The notes under the pieces: model-generated
Database searches by the model: none
The model's input: the letters and a program-made list of their open reading frames with translations, nothing else
What the model was told of the DNA's origin: nothing
Source: Flammeovirgaceae bacterium UBA2366
GTDB lineage: Bacteria > Bacteroidota > Bacteroidia > Cytophagales > Cyclobacteriaceae
DNA: 64,000 nucleotides
Direction: 5' to 3'
Assembly (NCBI GenBank): GCA_002344065.1
Contig: DDTK01000015.1
Location: forward strand, 186,001 to 250,000
Part shown: positions 1 through 8,306 of the stretch, one piece after another
How the letters are laid out: the number at the start of each line of letters is the position of its first letter
Numbering within the stretch: position 1 is the stretch's first letter
Made by a program: the position numbers and the translations under genes

Positions 1-1
1 A

Positions 2-235
2 GATTTACCAGTAGAGCGAATTCAAGATATGCCCATGCTATGGGTTATCTTTGGTTTTTTGTTTTATTATGGAGGTACACTTTTCCTGTTTTTAGCCAAT
101 AATATTGTGTTGGAGAGCAATCTGGAAAGTCACCGTGCTATCTGGGTTCTTCATAATATACTTAATGTGATGAAAAATGTATTTTTATCCATCGCATTAT
201 GGAAGCAGTACAAACGCACCACATCACATGGATAA
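2..235 (+). CDS. C-terminal end of a membrane protein (partial, cut by window edge)
   Basis: The reading frame is open from base 2 and ends with TAA at 233-235, so the start lies outside the window. The visible 77 residues hold one clear hydrophobic segment (about residues 12-32, LWVIFGFLFYYGGTLFLFL) and a second, weaker one, and end in a basic tail (KQYKRTTSHG). Its last 37 bases overlap the start of the histidine kinase at 199, which suggests translational coupling. By position it is probably the membrane-embedded input partner or sensor component for that kinase; this is inferred from gene order only. The family cannot be named from this fragment. Confidence 0.6.
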   Translation, partial: DLPVERIQDMPMLWVIFGFLFYYGGTLFLFLANNIVLESNLESHRAIWVLHNILNVMKNVFLSIALWKQYKRTTSHG

Positions 236-993
236 TTCTGCTGGGAACATTGGGCATGTTGCTTTTGGTTGGTTTTATGGGGCTGTTCATTCTGCTCTAT
301 CAAAAGCGAATGCTTAAAGAACGAGAGATGAGGGCGGCACGTGAACTTGAATATCAAAGTCAAATGATCCAGCTGCAGCTGGAAAGCCAGGAACAGGAAC
401 GTAAGCGTATCGGTGCCGATTTACACGACTCGCTGGGGTCATTGCTTTGGGGGGCCAAAGTCAACGCATCGCTCGTGTATAAATCCGGAAACCTCAACGA
501 TGAAGCGCTGGAATCCTACAAAGAACTTATAGAAATACTGGATGATAGTGTGGAAACCGTGCGTAAAATTGCGTGGGAACTAACCCCCGATGCTTTTCAT
601 TATAATGGACTGTCAGGATCATTGAAGAAGCTTTGCCAACAGCTTGACGGAAAGCCCATTCAAATCTCTTTGTTGGAGAACAATCCCCAACCTTGGAATG
701 ACGACCGTGCACTTCAGGTGTTCAGAATCCTACAGGAACTGATCAGTAATACCTTTAAGCACTCTGGTGCTTCTCATTTGATTATCGTTTTGAATTGGCA
801 GGAAGATAACCTTGAGATTCAATTTTCCGATAATGGAAGAGGGATTTCACCTTCAGCGATACGAAAAGGTGTTGGCCTTTGGAACATTGAACAACGGATA
901 AAACAACTCAAAGCAACGTTTCACAGGGGTAACGATCCGGATTATCAGGGTTTAAAAATTGCCATGGATATACCTTTGAAGCATGAACCCTGA
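199..993 (+). CDS. NarL-type (HisKA_3) sensor histidine kinase
   Basis: A 264-residue kinase with one N-terminal membrane segment (about residues 9-34), a short coiled linker, and an H-box of the NarX/ComP type (GADLHDSLGS, phosphoacceptor His76). The C-terminal half has the HATPase N-box (ELISNTFKHSG) and G-box (FSDNGRGISP ... GVGLWNIEQR). There is no periplasmic sensor domain, so it must sense through the membrane segment or through a partner such as the overlapping upstream membrane protein. It overlaps the response regulator at 983 by 11 bases, which makes the two a cognate pair. Such kinases autophosphorylate on His and pass phosphate to the receiver Asp of a LuxR-type regulator. Confidence 0.93.
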   Translation: MEAVQTHHITWIILLGTLGMLLLVGFMGLFILLYQKRMLKEREMRAARELEYQSQMIQLQLESQEQERKRIGADLHDSLGSLLWGAKVNASLVYKSGNLNDEALESYKELIEILDDSVETVRKIAWELTPDAFHYNGLSGSLKKLCQQLDGKPIQISLLENNPQPWNDDRALQVFRILQELISNTFKHSGASHLIIVLNWQEDNLEIQFSDNGRGISPSAIRKGVGLWNIEQRIKQLKATFHRGNDPDYQGLKIAMDIPLKHEP

Positions 994-1630
994 CAATTTA
1001 ACCGTTTATTTAGCGGATGACCACACCGTGGTCAGAAAGGGAATGGTTCGCCTGCTCAAAACATTTCAGCGAGTTAACCAGGTGAAAGATGCTGCTAACG
1101 GGAAGGAACTAATAAGCCTGACGGAAACAGTGCCACCCGATGCTGTTATCCTGGACGTTGAAATGCCGGTTATGGGAGGCGTTGAAACTTCAAAACACCT
1201 GGTTGATAATTTTCCAGAAGTGAAAATCCTTATTTTGACGATGCACACCGAAGCGGTTTTTATTCATAAACTTATGGATATTGGTATTCATGGGTTCCTC
1301 AGCAAATCGGCAGAACCTAATGAAGTTGAACGGGCGCTTTACTCCATTATCGATAAAGATTTCTACAAGAATGATCTTGTTGAGAGCGCTATGAGAAAGA
1401 ATGTTTCCTCAGGTTCTCAGGAAACAACGTCAAAATTATCAACCCGCGAACTGGAAATCCTCTTGCTTATTTGTCAGGAGCTAACCCCTGCTGAAATCAG
1501 TGAACGTCTTCAAATCAGTGAGAAAACTTTTTTCAATCACCGGGCTAATATCCTCACCAAAACCCGTAGCCGGTCAAATGTAGGGTTGCTCCGCTTCGCG
1601 GTGCAACGCGGGTTATATGAGCTGGGTTAA
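983..1630 (+). CDS. NarL/FixJ-family response regulator
   Basis: 215 residues. The N-terminal receiver domain has the acidic pair in YLADDHTVV, phosphoacceptor Asp58 in VILDVEMP, Thr in ILTMHT and Lys in FLSKSA. The C-terminal LuxR-type HTH is about residues 148-210 (LSTRELEILLLICQELTP, then ISEKTFFNHRANIL). The recognition helix sequence EKTFFNHR is unusual; most of the family have a KTVxxH-like sequence there. The gene overlaps the kinase at 199 by 11 bases. The HTH is nearly duplicated in the orphan protein at 1826 (about 44 of 60 residues identical, with the same recognition helix), so both probably bind the same DNA site. Confidence 0.95.
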   Translation: MNPDNLTVYLADDHTVVRKGMVRLLKTFQRVNQVKDAANGKELISLTETVPPDAVILDVEMPVMGGVETSKHLVDNFPEVKILILTMHTEAVFIHKLMDIGIHGFLSKSAEPNEVERALYSIIDKDFYKNDLVESAMRKNVSSGSQETTSKLSTRELEILLLICQELTPAEISERLQISEKTFFNHRANILTKTRSRSNVGLLRFAVQRGLYELG

Positions 1631-1766
1631 GTATTCTGCCAATTGAACGGCATCAGTAAAAGCATATCGTGTTGAGCTAGCCTGTAATCAGAAGACCCCG
1701 TTGAGACATCCTTACTTAAAACAACTGACAATCGATTTTCAGGTTTTGCCCGAGTGGTTAAAATTT

Positions 1767-1785
1767 TATAGGAATTATTCCTATA
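1767..1785. promoter_or_regulatory. Operator-like palindrome TAGGA-N5-TCCTA (site 1)
   Basis: TATAGGAATTATTCCTATA is a perfect inverted repeat with 9-bp arms around one central T. It lies 40 bases before the ATG of the orphan HTH gene at 1826. A -7-like element (TAATTTTA, 1814-1821) begins 38 bases after the palindrome centre. It is followed by GGGTCAAAAG, matching GGGCAAAAG after site 3. Two more copies of the 15-bp core occur at 9443-9457 and 9686-9700. Likely a binding site for the regulator at 983 and/or the protein at 1826; binding is inferred. Confidence 0.6.
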
Positions 1786-1825
1786 GGGTCAAAAGCGATG
1801 AATGCCCTGGCAATAATTTTATCCC

Positions 1826-2086
1826 ATGAAAAGTTTAATCATGAAAGGGAAAAGTATAAAAGTGCTTACGCGTAAGGCGTCACCATTGACCGAAAGAGAA
1901 TTGGAAGTGCTTATGCTGATTTGCCGGGAATTTTCTCCTAACGAAATAAGCTCCCGCCTACAAATTAGTGAAAAAACCTTCTTCAATCACCGGGCGAACA
2001 TCTTGGCCAAAACCCAGACTAAGTCAAATGTAGGGTTGTTCAGGTTTGCCGTGCAGTATGGATATTGTCCTTTAAGTAACCGCTGA
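1826..2086 (+). CDS. Orphan LuxR-type HTH protein without receiver domain
   Basis: 86 residues consisting almost entirely of a GerE/LuxR-type HTH (LTERELEVLMLICREFSP, then LQISEKTFFNHRANIL) after a 20-residue basic leader. About 44 of 60 residues match the C-terminal domain of the response regulator at 983, and the recognition helix EKTFFNHR is identical. It lacks any receiver domain, so phosphorylation cannot control it directly. ATG 1826 is used as the start; ATG 1841 (MKGKS) is an alternative. It lies 195 bases after the regulator gene and directly behind palindrome site 1. It looks like a domain duplication that could compete with, or substitute for, the phosphorylated regulator at shared operators. 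Confidence 0.8.
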   Translation: MKSLIMKGKSIKVLTRKASPLTERELEVLMLICREFSPNEISSRLQISEKTFFNHRANILAKTQTKSNVGLFRFAVQYGYCPLSNR

Positions 2087-2236
2087 TTTTTTAAATCGAC
2101 ATAAGTCAATTGGGCATTGATTCCAGTAAAATGGAAGAAAAAATAAATTCAATAGGACTTTCTCCCATACCGGCACATGCTTTTAAGTCAAAAGGGCCAC
2201 TTTCCATAGGAACGCTAAAATGCGTTGTAAGCAATC

Positions 2237-4318
2237 GTGCCAGTTCATACAAAATATCGTGTTACGCTTGGGTTTCTGTCCGCCTTTATCTTGTTGATAG
2301 TGCTAGGGCTTTTTTCTTATTTCAGTATCAGTCAACTGATTGAGGTTACTGAAAAAAGGCTTAGGATCTCCACCATACAACAAACGTGTGAGCAAATACT
2401 GAAGGATGTAATAGACATCGAAACAGGGCAACGTGGCTACGTGCTTACTTTTGACCAGCGCTACCTGCAACCCTATAATCAGGCGATTAGCCCCTTGCGG
2501 GCACAGGTAGCTTTGTTGGAAACCCAACTTCAATATTCACCCTCAATGGTTTCAAAAGCAAAGCGGTTGAGTATGTTGATTGAGGATAGAATTGAACATG
2601 CGCAACGGATCATCACCGCAAGAGCAGAAGGCTTCGAGGGCGCGCGCCAACTAATAGTTGAAGGTAAAGGCATGGAAATTACTGATTCTATACGGTATAC
2701 CATTGAACAAATTCAACAGTACACAGAATTGGAAATTGGTCAGTTGCAAAACCTTAGCGACACACGACTTGCCACCATGCAATACACATTTACAGCGTTG
2801 GCCTTTGGTATGGTGATTATCATAGGGGCACTTTTTTATACAATCAATACCCAATTAAAATATCGTATTCAAACGGAGGCTAAACTACGGGAAAAGATTG
2901 TGGAGGTACAGGAACTTTATGACCATGCCCCATGCGGGTATCTTTCCGTTAGGCAAGATATTTACCTGAGTGCAATCAACCAGACACTTCTAAATTGGCT
3001 TGGATATCAGCGGGAGGAAGTTATTGGTAAACTAAAATTTGAGGATTTACTTACTCACCAGAGCAGGGAAATATTTCTTGAATCGTTTGAGAAAGATTTT
3101 GAAAAATATAAACGTGAGGGTATTGTTAATGGCCTTGAATTCAATTTCCTCAGAAAGGATGGAAGTGAGTTTCCGGTGGTAGTTAACTCGATGGCGGTGT
3201 TTGATGAACAAGGACAATTTCTTCAATCCCGGACCACCGTCTTCGATAACACCGAGCGTGTCAAAAATGAGACAAAATTCAGAAGTGTGCTGGAATCATC
3301 CCCAGACGCTATGCTTATCGTTGGGCAGCAGGGTAAAATTCAGTTGGCCAATCATCAGGCTGAAAAACTATTCGGATATGCCCGAGCTGATATGATAGGT
3401 CAGTCAATTGAAGTTCTCGTTCCTGAGGAATTTCGTAATGCCCATGTAAAGCACAGGAGTTCATTTTTTGAATCACCCCAAAGAAGACCCATGGGTGAAG
3501 GGATCAATCTAATGGCACTTCGTGCCAATGGAGGTTCGTTTGCTGCAGAGATTAGTTTAAGTCCGTTAAAACTTGATGATGAATTGTTGGTCATTGCAGC
3601 GATCAGGGATGTTACAGCAAATCGGGAAGCAAAGGAAAAGATCACTAAGCTGAACAAAGAGCTCGAATCCTTCACCTATTCAGTATCGCACGATCTGCGT
3701 GCACCATTGCGGTCCATCCATGGATACGCACAAATATTAAAGGAAGATTTTGTTGCCGAATTAAGTCCAGAGGCTATTCAAACATTGGATACCATTATAA
3801 GAAACGCCAGCAAGATGGGCACACTCATTGATGACCTGCTTGAATTTTCAAGAATGAGCAGGCGAGAAGTGTTCCGGGACAAAGTGAATGTGCAGGAGCT
3901 GGTAGATCAGGTAATAGAAGAACGGGTTTCTAAAGACACAAATATTGAATTCAATTGCTTAAAACTGGAAGCTACCCTTGGCGATAAAAATATGCTTCGT
4001 CAGGTATGGTTTAACCTTATTGATAACGCTATTAAATATTCGGGCAAACATGAATCTCCCAGGGTTGAGATCGGCTGCCTATCGGATTCGCAGTGGGTAA
4101 CCTACTACGTGCGGGATAATGGGGCCGGGTTTGATATGAAATATGCCGCAAAACTCTTTGGCGTTTTTCAACGCTTGCATAAAATGAATGAGTTTGAAGG
4201 AACAGGTGTAGGGCTTGCACTGGTAAAACGCATCATCGACAGGCACAACGGACAGGTATGGGCAGAAGCTGAAGTAAATAAGGGAGCTACCTTTTATTTT
4301 AAATTACCACAATCATGA
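2237..4318 (+). CDS. CHASE3-PAS-PAS sensor histidine kinase
   Basis: 693 residues. The order is: transmembrane helix 1 (about 9-29), extracytoplasmic CHASE3 domain (about 35-185, with the typical DIETGQRGYVLT motif), transmembrane helix 2 (about 187-207), PAS 1 (about 220-335), PAS 2 (about 342-455), HisKA with His485 (YSVSHDLRAPLRS), and HATPase_c (NLIDNAIKYS, DNGAGFD, GTGVGLALVKRI). The start codon is GTG at 2237; no ATG is available in frame upstream. It overlaps the receiver protein at 4315 by 4 bases (ATGA). It resembles phytochrome-type kinases that work with Rcp1/CheY-like receivers, which fits the next gene. Confidence 0.93.
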   Translation: MPVHTKYRVTLGFLSAFILLIVLGLFSYFSISQLIEVTEKRLRISTIQQTCEQILKDVIDIETGQRGYVLTFDQRYLQPYNQAISPLRAQVALLETQLQYSPSMVSKAKRLSMLIEDRIEHAQRIITARAEGFEGARQLIVEGKGMEITDSIRYTIEQIQQYTELEIGQLQNLSDTRLATMQYTFTALAFGMVIIIGALFYTINTQLKYRIQTEAKLREKIVEVQELYDHAPCGYLSVRQDIYLSAINQTLLNWLGYQREEVIGKLKFEDLLTHQSREIFLESFEKDFEKYKREGIVNGLEFNFLRKDGSEFPVVVNSMAVFDEQGQFLQSRTTVFDNTERVKNETKFRSVLESSPDAMLIVGQQGKIQLANHQAEKLFGYARADMIGQSIEVLVPEEFRNAHVKHRSSFFESPQRRPMGEGINLMALRANGGSFAAEISLSPLKLDDELLVIAAIRDVTANREAKEKITKLNKELESFTYSVSHDLRAPLRSIHGYAQILKEDFVAELSPEAIQTLDTIIRNASKMGTLIDDLLEFSRMSRREVFRDKVNVQELVDQVIEERVSKDTNIEFNCLKLEATLGDKNMLRQVWFNLIDNAIKYSGKHESPRVEIGCLSDSQWVTYYVRDNGAGFDMKYAAKLFGVFQRLHKMNEFEGTGVGLALVKRIIDRHNGQVWAEAEVNKGATFYFKLPQS

Positions 4319-4749
4319 ATCGAATTGAAAAGGAAAAAGTAGAAATACTGTTGGTGGAAGATAATCCGGATGACGCTGCCCTCACTATCCGCACACTGAA
4401 AAAACATAATCTTGCCAATTACCTGCGCCATCTTGATGATGGTCAAGAAGCATTGGATTTCCTCTATGATGATGCCAATGCTACACCCCGGCTGATTTTG
4501 CTTGATCTCAAAATGCCTCGCGTTGATGGTATTGAAGTGCTTCGGAAAATTAAAAGTGACCCGGAAAAAAGGAGTATTCCTGTTGTTGTACTGACCTCTT
4601 CACGTGAAGATCGTGATATAGTTGAATCGTATAACCTCGGGGTTAACGCCTATGTGGTTAAGCCCGTTGACTTCGATCAATTTATTAAAGCCGTGGCCGA
4701 CCTGGGACTTTTCTGGCTGATCCTGAATCAAACACCTACACCCGATTAA
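4315..4749 (+). CDS. Single-domain response regulator (Rcp1/CheY-like)
   Basis: 144 residues forming a stand-alone receiver domain: acidic cluster in LLVEDNPDDA, phosphoacceptor Asp64 in LILLDLKMPR, Thr/Ser in VVLTSS, and Lys in YVVKPVD. The EDNPDD signature and length are typical of Rcp1-type receivers paired with phytochrome-like kinases. It has no output domain, so it likely acts as a phosphate shuttle or by protein contact. It overlaps the CHASE3 kinase by 4 bases upstream and lies 3 bases before the receiver-kinase fusion at 4753, so the three genes are probably co-transcribed. Confidence 0.93.
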   Translation: MNRIEKEKVEILLVEDNPDDAALTIRTLKKHNLANYLRHLDDGQEALDFLYDDANATPRLILLDLKMPRVDGIEVLRKIKSDPEKRSIPVVVLTSSREDRDIVESYNLGVNAYVVKPVDFDQFIKAVADLGLFWLILNQTPTPD

Positions 4750-4752
4750 GCT

Positions 4753-5877
4753 ATGGAAAATGAATTGAGGATATTAATGCTGGAAGATCAGGAAGACGAT
4801 GCGGGTTTGATTGACCGCGCCTTGCAAAAAGAACGTGTGGCATTTGTGCGGCTGAGGGTAGATACGCGGGAAGAATTTGAAAAAGCCCTTGAAGAATTTA
4901 AACCTGATGTAATATTGTCCGACCATGCCTTGCCTCAGTTTAATTCGATTGAGGCGCTTCGCTTGTGCATAGCAAAAAAGTTGAATATCCCCTTTATTCT
5001 TGTTACCGGAACGGTGTCGGAAGAATTTGCCGTTAATTGCCTGAAACGCGGAGCGGATGACTATGTGCTCAAATCAAACTTGTCGAGATTACCGCTGGCT
5101 ATCCGGTACGCACTTCGGCAACATCGTAATGAGAGCAACCGTCAAACGCAGGAAGAAATGCTACGCAAACAGAATGAAGAACTCATCAAGATCAATCATG
5201 AGTTAGATGCCTTTGTTTACAGTGTTTCACACGATCTCCGCTCCCCGCTTTCCTCTGTTTTGGGTTTGATTAATATTCTGAAGCTGGATAAAACATTGCC
5301 TGCGGAGACTATCTATAGTTACGTTAGCATGATCGAAAACAGTGTAAAAAAATTAGATGAAACCCTTCAGGGTATTCTTAATTATTCCCGCAATGCGCGC
5401 GGTGAACTGATCATTACTGAAGTAGATGTGGAAGACCTGGTTACCAAAATAATTGATCAACTCAAGTATATCGAAGGTTTTGAAGACATATCCTTTCAAA
5501 CTGATGTCTATGGACATACGGCCTTGTATACGGATGAGTACAGGCTGGCTGTTGTCTTGAATAATCTGATTTCTAATGCCATTAAGTATGCAGATCGTTA
5601 TAAGGATCAATCTGTTGTACAAATTAAAGCTACTGTAACCCCGGCTCATCTTACCTTGATCATCCGCGATAACGGAATTGGAATTCCGAAGGATCAAATA
5701 GGTCGAGTGTTTGGTATGTTTTACAGGGCATCAGAAATAAGCAAAGGAGCAGGCCTTGGATTGTATATTGTTAAAGAGGCTGTAGATAAGCTTAAGGGCA
5801 ATATCATAATACAATCGCAGCATGGAGTTGAAACATTGGTGCGAATAACTATACCCAATAACCTATTGACCAAATAG
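4753..5877 (+). CDS. Receiver-histidine kinase fusion protein
   Basis: 374 residues: an N-terminal receiver domain (about 5-120; acidic residues in MLEDQEDD, Asp57 in ILSDHALP, Thr in VTGTVSEE, Lys in YVLKSN), then a HisKA domain with His160 (YSVSHDLRSPLSS) and HATPase_c (NNLISNAIKYA, DNGIGIP, GAGLGLYIVKEA). It has no membrane segment, so it is cytoplasmic and its kinase activity is probably set by phosphorylation of its own receiver. It sits between the single receiver at 4315 and the PAS kinase at 5884 (gap 6 bases). The arrangement suggests a branched phosphorelay within one operon. Confidence 0.92.
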   Translation: MENELRILMLEDQEDDAGLIDRALQKERVAFVRLRVDTREEFEKALEEFKPDVILSDHALPQFNSIEALRLCIAKKLNIPFILVTGTVSEEFAVNCLKRGADDYVLKSNLSRLPLAIRYALRQHRNESNRQTQEEMLRKQNEELIKINHELDAFVYSVSHDLRSPLSSVLGLINILKLDKTLPAETIYSYVSMIENSVKKLDETLQGILNYSRNARGELIITEVDVEDLVTKIIDQLKYIEGFEDISFQTDVYGHTALYTDEYRLAVVLNNLISNAIKYADRYKDQSVVQIKATVTPAHLTLIIRDNGIGIPKDQIGRVFGMFYRASEISKGAGLGLYIVKEAVDKLKGNIIIQSQHGVETLVRITIPNNLLTK

Positions 5878-5883
5878 CGGAGT

Positions 5884-7371
5884 ATGGACTTCTTGATGCC
5901 CATCATCAATCATATGGAGGATGCCTTGGTGGTCACCGATAGCCATGGAAAGATACTCCTGTTTAATAAGAAAGCCTTTGATCTAAGTCATCGTGTATTG
6001 ATTCAACCCTTAAGCAAAGACAAGCTTGTCGAGCATTGCTTGGCAGAACCGCGTAAGGAAATTGTTCGTGAAGTTTATCGAAATATTACTTTAAAGAAGA
6101 AGCCAGAGCGGTCGTTTGCTGAGTATGTCCTCGATGACCACGCCACGTTGTATCTGGAGTTTTCGTACATTCCTATACTAAACAAAGATACGGTAGAGCA
6201 GGTGCTGATGTTTATTCGCGATGTAACACAGCAAAAGGTCTTCGAAAAAAAACTGGTGAACAATATTGAGAATACACAATACTTGATCGAGGCCGCCAAT
6301 GCCATGGTAATTGGGCTGGATACACGAGGTTATGTTACGAGTTGGAATGCCTGTTGCACACAAATTACCGGATATGAAAAGAATGATGTTTATGCAAGAA
6401 AATTTGGTGACCTCCTGATATCAACCGAAGCTAAAAATTTATTCCGGGAAGCGCTTCAGCGTGCCTTGGCAAACGAAGAGATAAAGCAATGTGATTTGCC
6501 CTTAAAGGGGAAAATGGGAGAATCAGTTCAGGTATTAACAAGTCTTTCTCCGCGCTACTCCACTACCAAAGAAATTATAGGTATTATATTGGTTGCTCAG
6601 GATATAACAGAGTTAACTGCATACAGAAAGTCATTGGAACAACAGGTGCAACTGAGAACAAAGCAACTTCAGGATGTATTAAAACGTGAACAAGCTGCAG
6701 TGGAACTGAAAAGCAGGTTCGTTTCTATGGCGTCTCATGAATTTCGCACCCCGCTTAATACCCTGAAATTTAATATTCAAAAACTTGAGGATTCGCAAAT
6801 CAATAATGACGTGCGACCACGGATAAGCATGATGGGCAAACAGGTGGATCATATGTTGTATTTATTAGATGATTTTCTGAGTTATAACAAACAGGAGCCC
6901 AGTAAAATAAAATTGAACAGAGCGCCAGTAGCTATTAGGAGTTTTGTTGAAAAATTGTGTAAAGAAGTTTGTGGAGCATCTAACAGTACGCACAAGCTTT
7001 TGATTACCTGGGAGGGTAATTCTGAAATGCATTGTAGCGATGAGAAACTGCTCCGAAGCATTGTAACGAATCTTTTAACTAATGCAATTAAATTCTCTCC
7101 GGGCGGGGAGTCTGTAGCTGTTTTGCTAAAAAATACTGTGGATTGCCTGGAGATAACCGTAGTAGATCAAGGAATTGGAATGAATAGACGCGAATTGGAA
7201 AAAGTTTTTGAGCCGTTCTCGCGTGGAGAGCAGGTTGCCGATATTCCCGGCACCGGCCTTGGATTATCGATTGTTAGCAGGGCCGTGTCCTTATTGCACG
7301 GAGAGATTGATATTAAAAGCCAGCCGGAAGCAGGAACCCGGGTGTTAATACGACTACCCAATATTGTATGA
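5884..7371 (+). CDS. PAS-domain sensor histidine kinase
   Basis: 495 residues, no obvious membrane helix. Two PAS domains (about 8-125 and 135-250) are followed by a short coiled coil, HisKA with His285 (MASHEFRTPLNT), and HATPase_c (NLLTNAIKFSPGG, DQGIGMN, GTGLGLSIVSRA). The start at ATG 5884 is 6 bases after the preceding stop. It overlaps the response regulator at 7368 by 4 bases, so that regulator is its likely partner. Both PAS domains are cytoplasmic and could bind a small ligand, but no cofactor-binding residues can be assigned by eye. Confidence 0.92.
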   Translation: MDFLMPIINHMEDALVVTDSHGKILLFNKKAFDLSHRVLIQPLSKDKLVEHCLAEPRKEIVREVYRNITLKKKPERSFAEYVLDDHATLYLEFSYIPILNKDTVEQVLMFIRDVTQQKVFEKKLVNNIENTQYLIEAANAMVIGLDTRGYVTSWNACCTQITGYEKNDVYARKFGDLLISTEAKNLFREALQRALANEEIKQCDLPLKGKMGESVQVLTSLSPRYSTTKEIIGIILVAQDITELTAYRKSLEQQVQLRTKQLQDVLKREQAAVELKSRFVSMASHEFRTPLNTLKFNIQKLEDSQINNDVRPRISMMGKQVDHMLYLLDDFLSYNKQEPSKIKLNRAPVAIRSFVEKLCKEVCGASNSTHKLLITWEGNSEMHCSDEKLLRSIVTNLLTNAIKFSPGGESVAVLLKNTVDCLEITVVDQGIGMNRRELEKVFEPFSRGEQVADIPGTGLGLSIVSRAVSLLHGEIDIKSQPEAGTRVLIRLPNIV

Positions 7372-8042
7372 ATGTAAAATCCATAACAAAAGTGCTGTTG
7401 GTTGATGACCACGCACTGATTCGACAAGGTGTGCAATCCATGTTGGAGCAGTTCGATGACCTGGAGGTGATTGCCTCCGTGGCCAGCGGAGAAGATGCCA
7501 TCAACAGCGTCAACGAGCAAAAACCCGATGTTATCCTGATGGATATCATGATGAGTGGTATGACGGGTATTGAAGCAACAAGATGGATTAAGGAGAATTA
7601 CCCCGATATTAAAGTAGTGATGCTGAGTGCCGAAATAAGCAAAACATACGTGTCGGCCAGCATTCAATCCGGTGTGGATGGCTATTTACCAAAAGATGTT
7701 GACTCCGGTACGTTGATCGAGGCCATTCGGGTAACGTCTGCTGGGGGCAGGTATTTTAATGATGCCATTATGAAATTGGTATTTGAAGATTTCTTTCAAA
7801 AAGAAAAAGTAAAGGCTCCGGCAAAATCCCTTCCCAACAACCTCACCGCCCGTGAATATGAAGTGCTTCAACTGATTGCTCTCGGTAAATCAAATAAAGA
7901 ACTGGCAGAAGAATTATTCATTAGTATTAAAACGGTGGAAACCCACAAGACCAACATCCTCCAGAAACTTGGTCTTAAGAATACTGCCGAGGTAGTCCGG
8001 TACGCAATAAAGAATAAGATCATTGACGTCCAAAACTTTTGA
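7368..8042 (+). CDS. NarL/FixJ-family response regulator
   Basis: 224 residues. Receiver: VDDHALIRQG, phosphoacceptor Asp59 (VILMDIMMSG), Lys in YLPKDVD. LuxR-type HTH: about residues 160-220 (LTAREYEVLQLIALGKSNKELAEELFIS, then a canonical IKTVETHKTNIL recognition region). It overlaps the PAS kinase by 4 bases and closes the signalling operon. The following 264 bases carry several GGG...CCC imperfect palindromes upstream of the secreted protein gene at 8307, which could be its targets. Confidence 0.95.
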   Translation: MNVKSITKVLLVDDHALIRQGVQSMLEQFDDLEVIASVASGEDAINSVNEQKPDVILMDIMMSGMTGIEATRWIKENYPDIKVVMLSAEISKTYVSASIQSGVDGYLPKDVDSGTLIEAIRVTSAGGRYFNDAIMKLVFEDFFQKEKVKAPAKSLPNNLTAREYEVLQLIALGKSNKELAEELFISIKTVETHKTNILQKLGLKNTAEVVRYAIKNKIIDVQNF

Positions 8043-8060
8043 CAAAGGTGTTAATAGTTC

Positions 8061-8083
8061 ATGATCAATTGCTCATTGATCAT
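8061..8083. other. Perfect stem-loop after the signalling operon
   Basis: ATGATCAAT and ATTGATCAT form 9-bp arms around the loop TGCTC, 19 bases after the stop of the regulator at 7368. There is no T-run after it, so it is not a classical intrinsic terminator. It could stabilise the mRNA end or serve as a weak terminator. Confidence 0.4.
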
Positions 8084-8088
8084 TCTCA

Positions 8089-8278
8089 TCAGGGTTTACC
8101 CCGATTCCTCAGGGCTAACCACGAGGAAAAATTTCTGCTATAGACTAAGGATCTATTCTGATTTTGCTGTTGAAAGTCGTACAACCTGCTTATTCTATCT
8201 GGGTGAAGGGATTTGTCCCTGATTTTCTTCAAATCAGGTAATCCCTGATTTCTGACGCAGAAATCCACGCCACCTTTG
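8089..8278 (+). promoter_or_regulatory. Repeated GGG-N-CCC operator-like elements and promoter upstream of the PD40 gene
   Basis: Four similar imperfect palindromes are visible: GGGTTTACCCC (8092-8102), GGGCTAACCAC (8112-8122, exactly 20 bases on), GGGATTTGTCCC (8208-8219) and GGTAATCCC (8237-8245). The last two are each followed by TGATTT. A perfect inverted repeat GATTTCTG-ACG-CAGAAATC spans 8247-8265. CACCTTTG (8271-8278) differs by one base from the Bacteroidota -7 consensus TAnnTTTG and lies 28 bases before the ATG at 8307. The set looks like a regulated promoter, perhaps for the regulator at 7368. Confidence 0.4.
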
Positions 8279-8306
8279 CATCATCAAAAACAAACAAAAA
8301 AGAAAT

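Noticed and set aside
2153..2167. TAGGACTTTCTCCCA, a near match to the TAGGA-N5-TCCTA palindrome, upstream of the CHASE3 kinase
   Set aside because: One arm base differs and there is no matching downstream promoter spacing; could be chance.
2110..2343. Possible 77-aa ORF before the CHASE3 kinase
   Set aside because: Overlaps the kinase N terminus by over 100 bases in another frame and lacks protein-like features.
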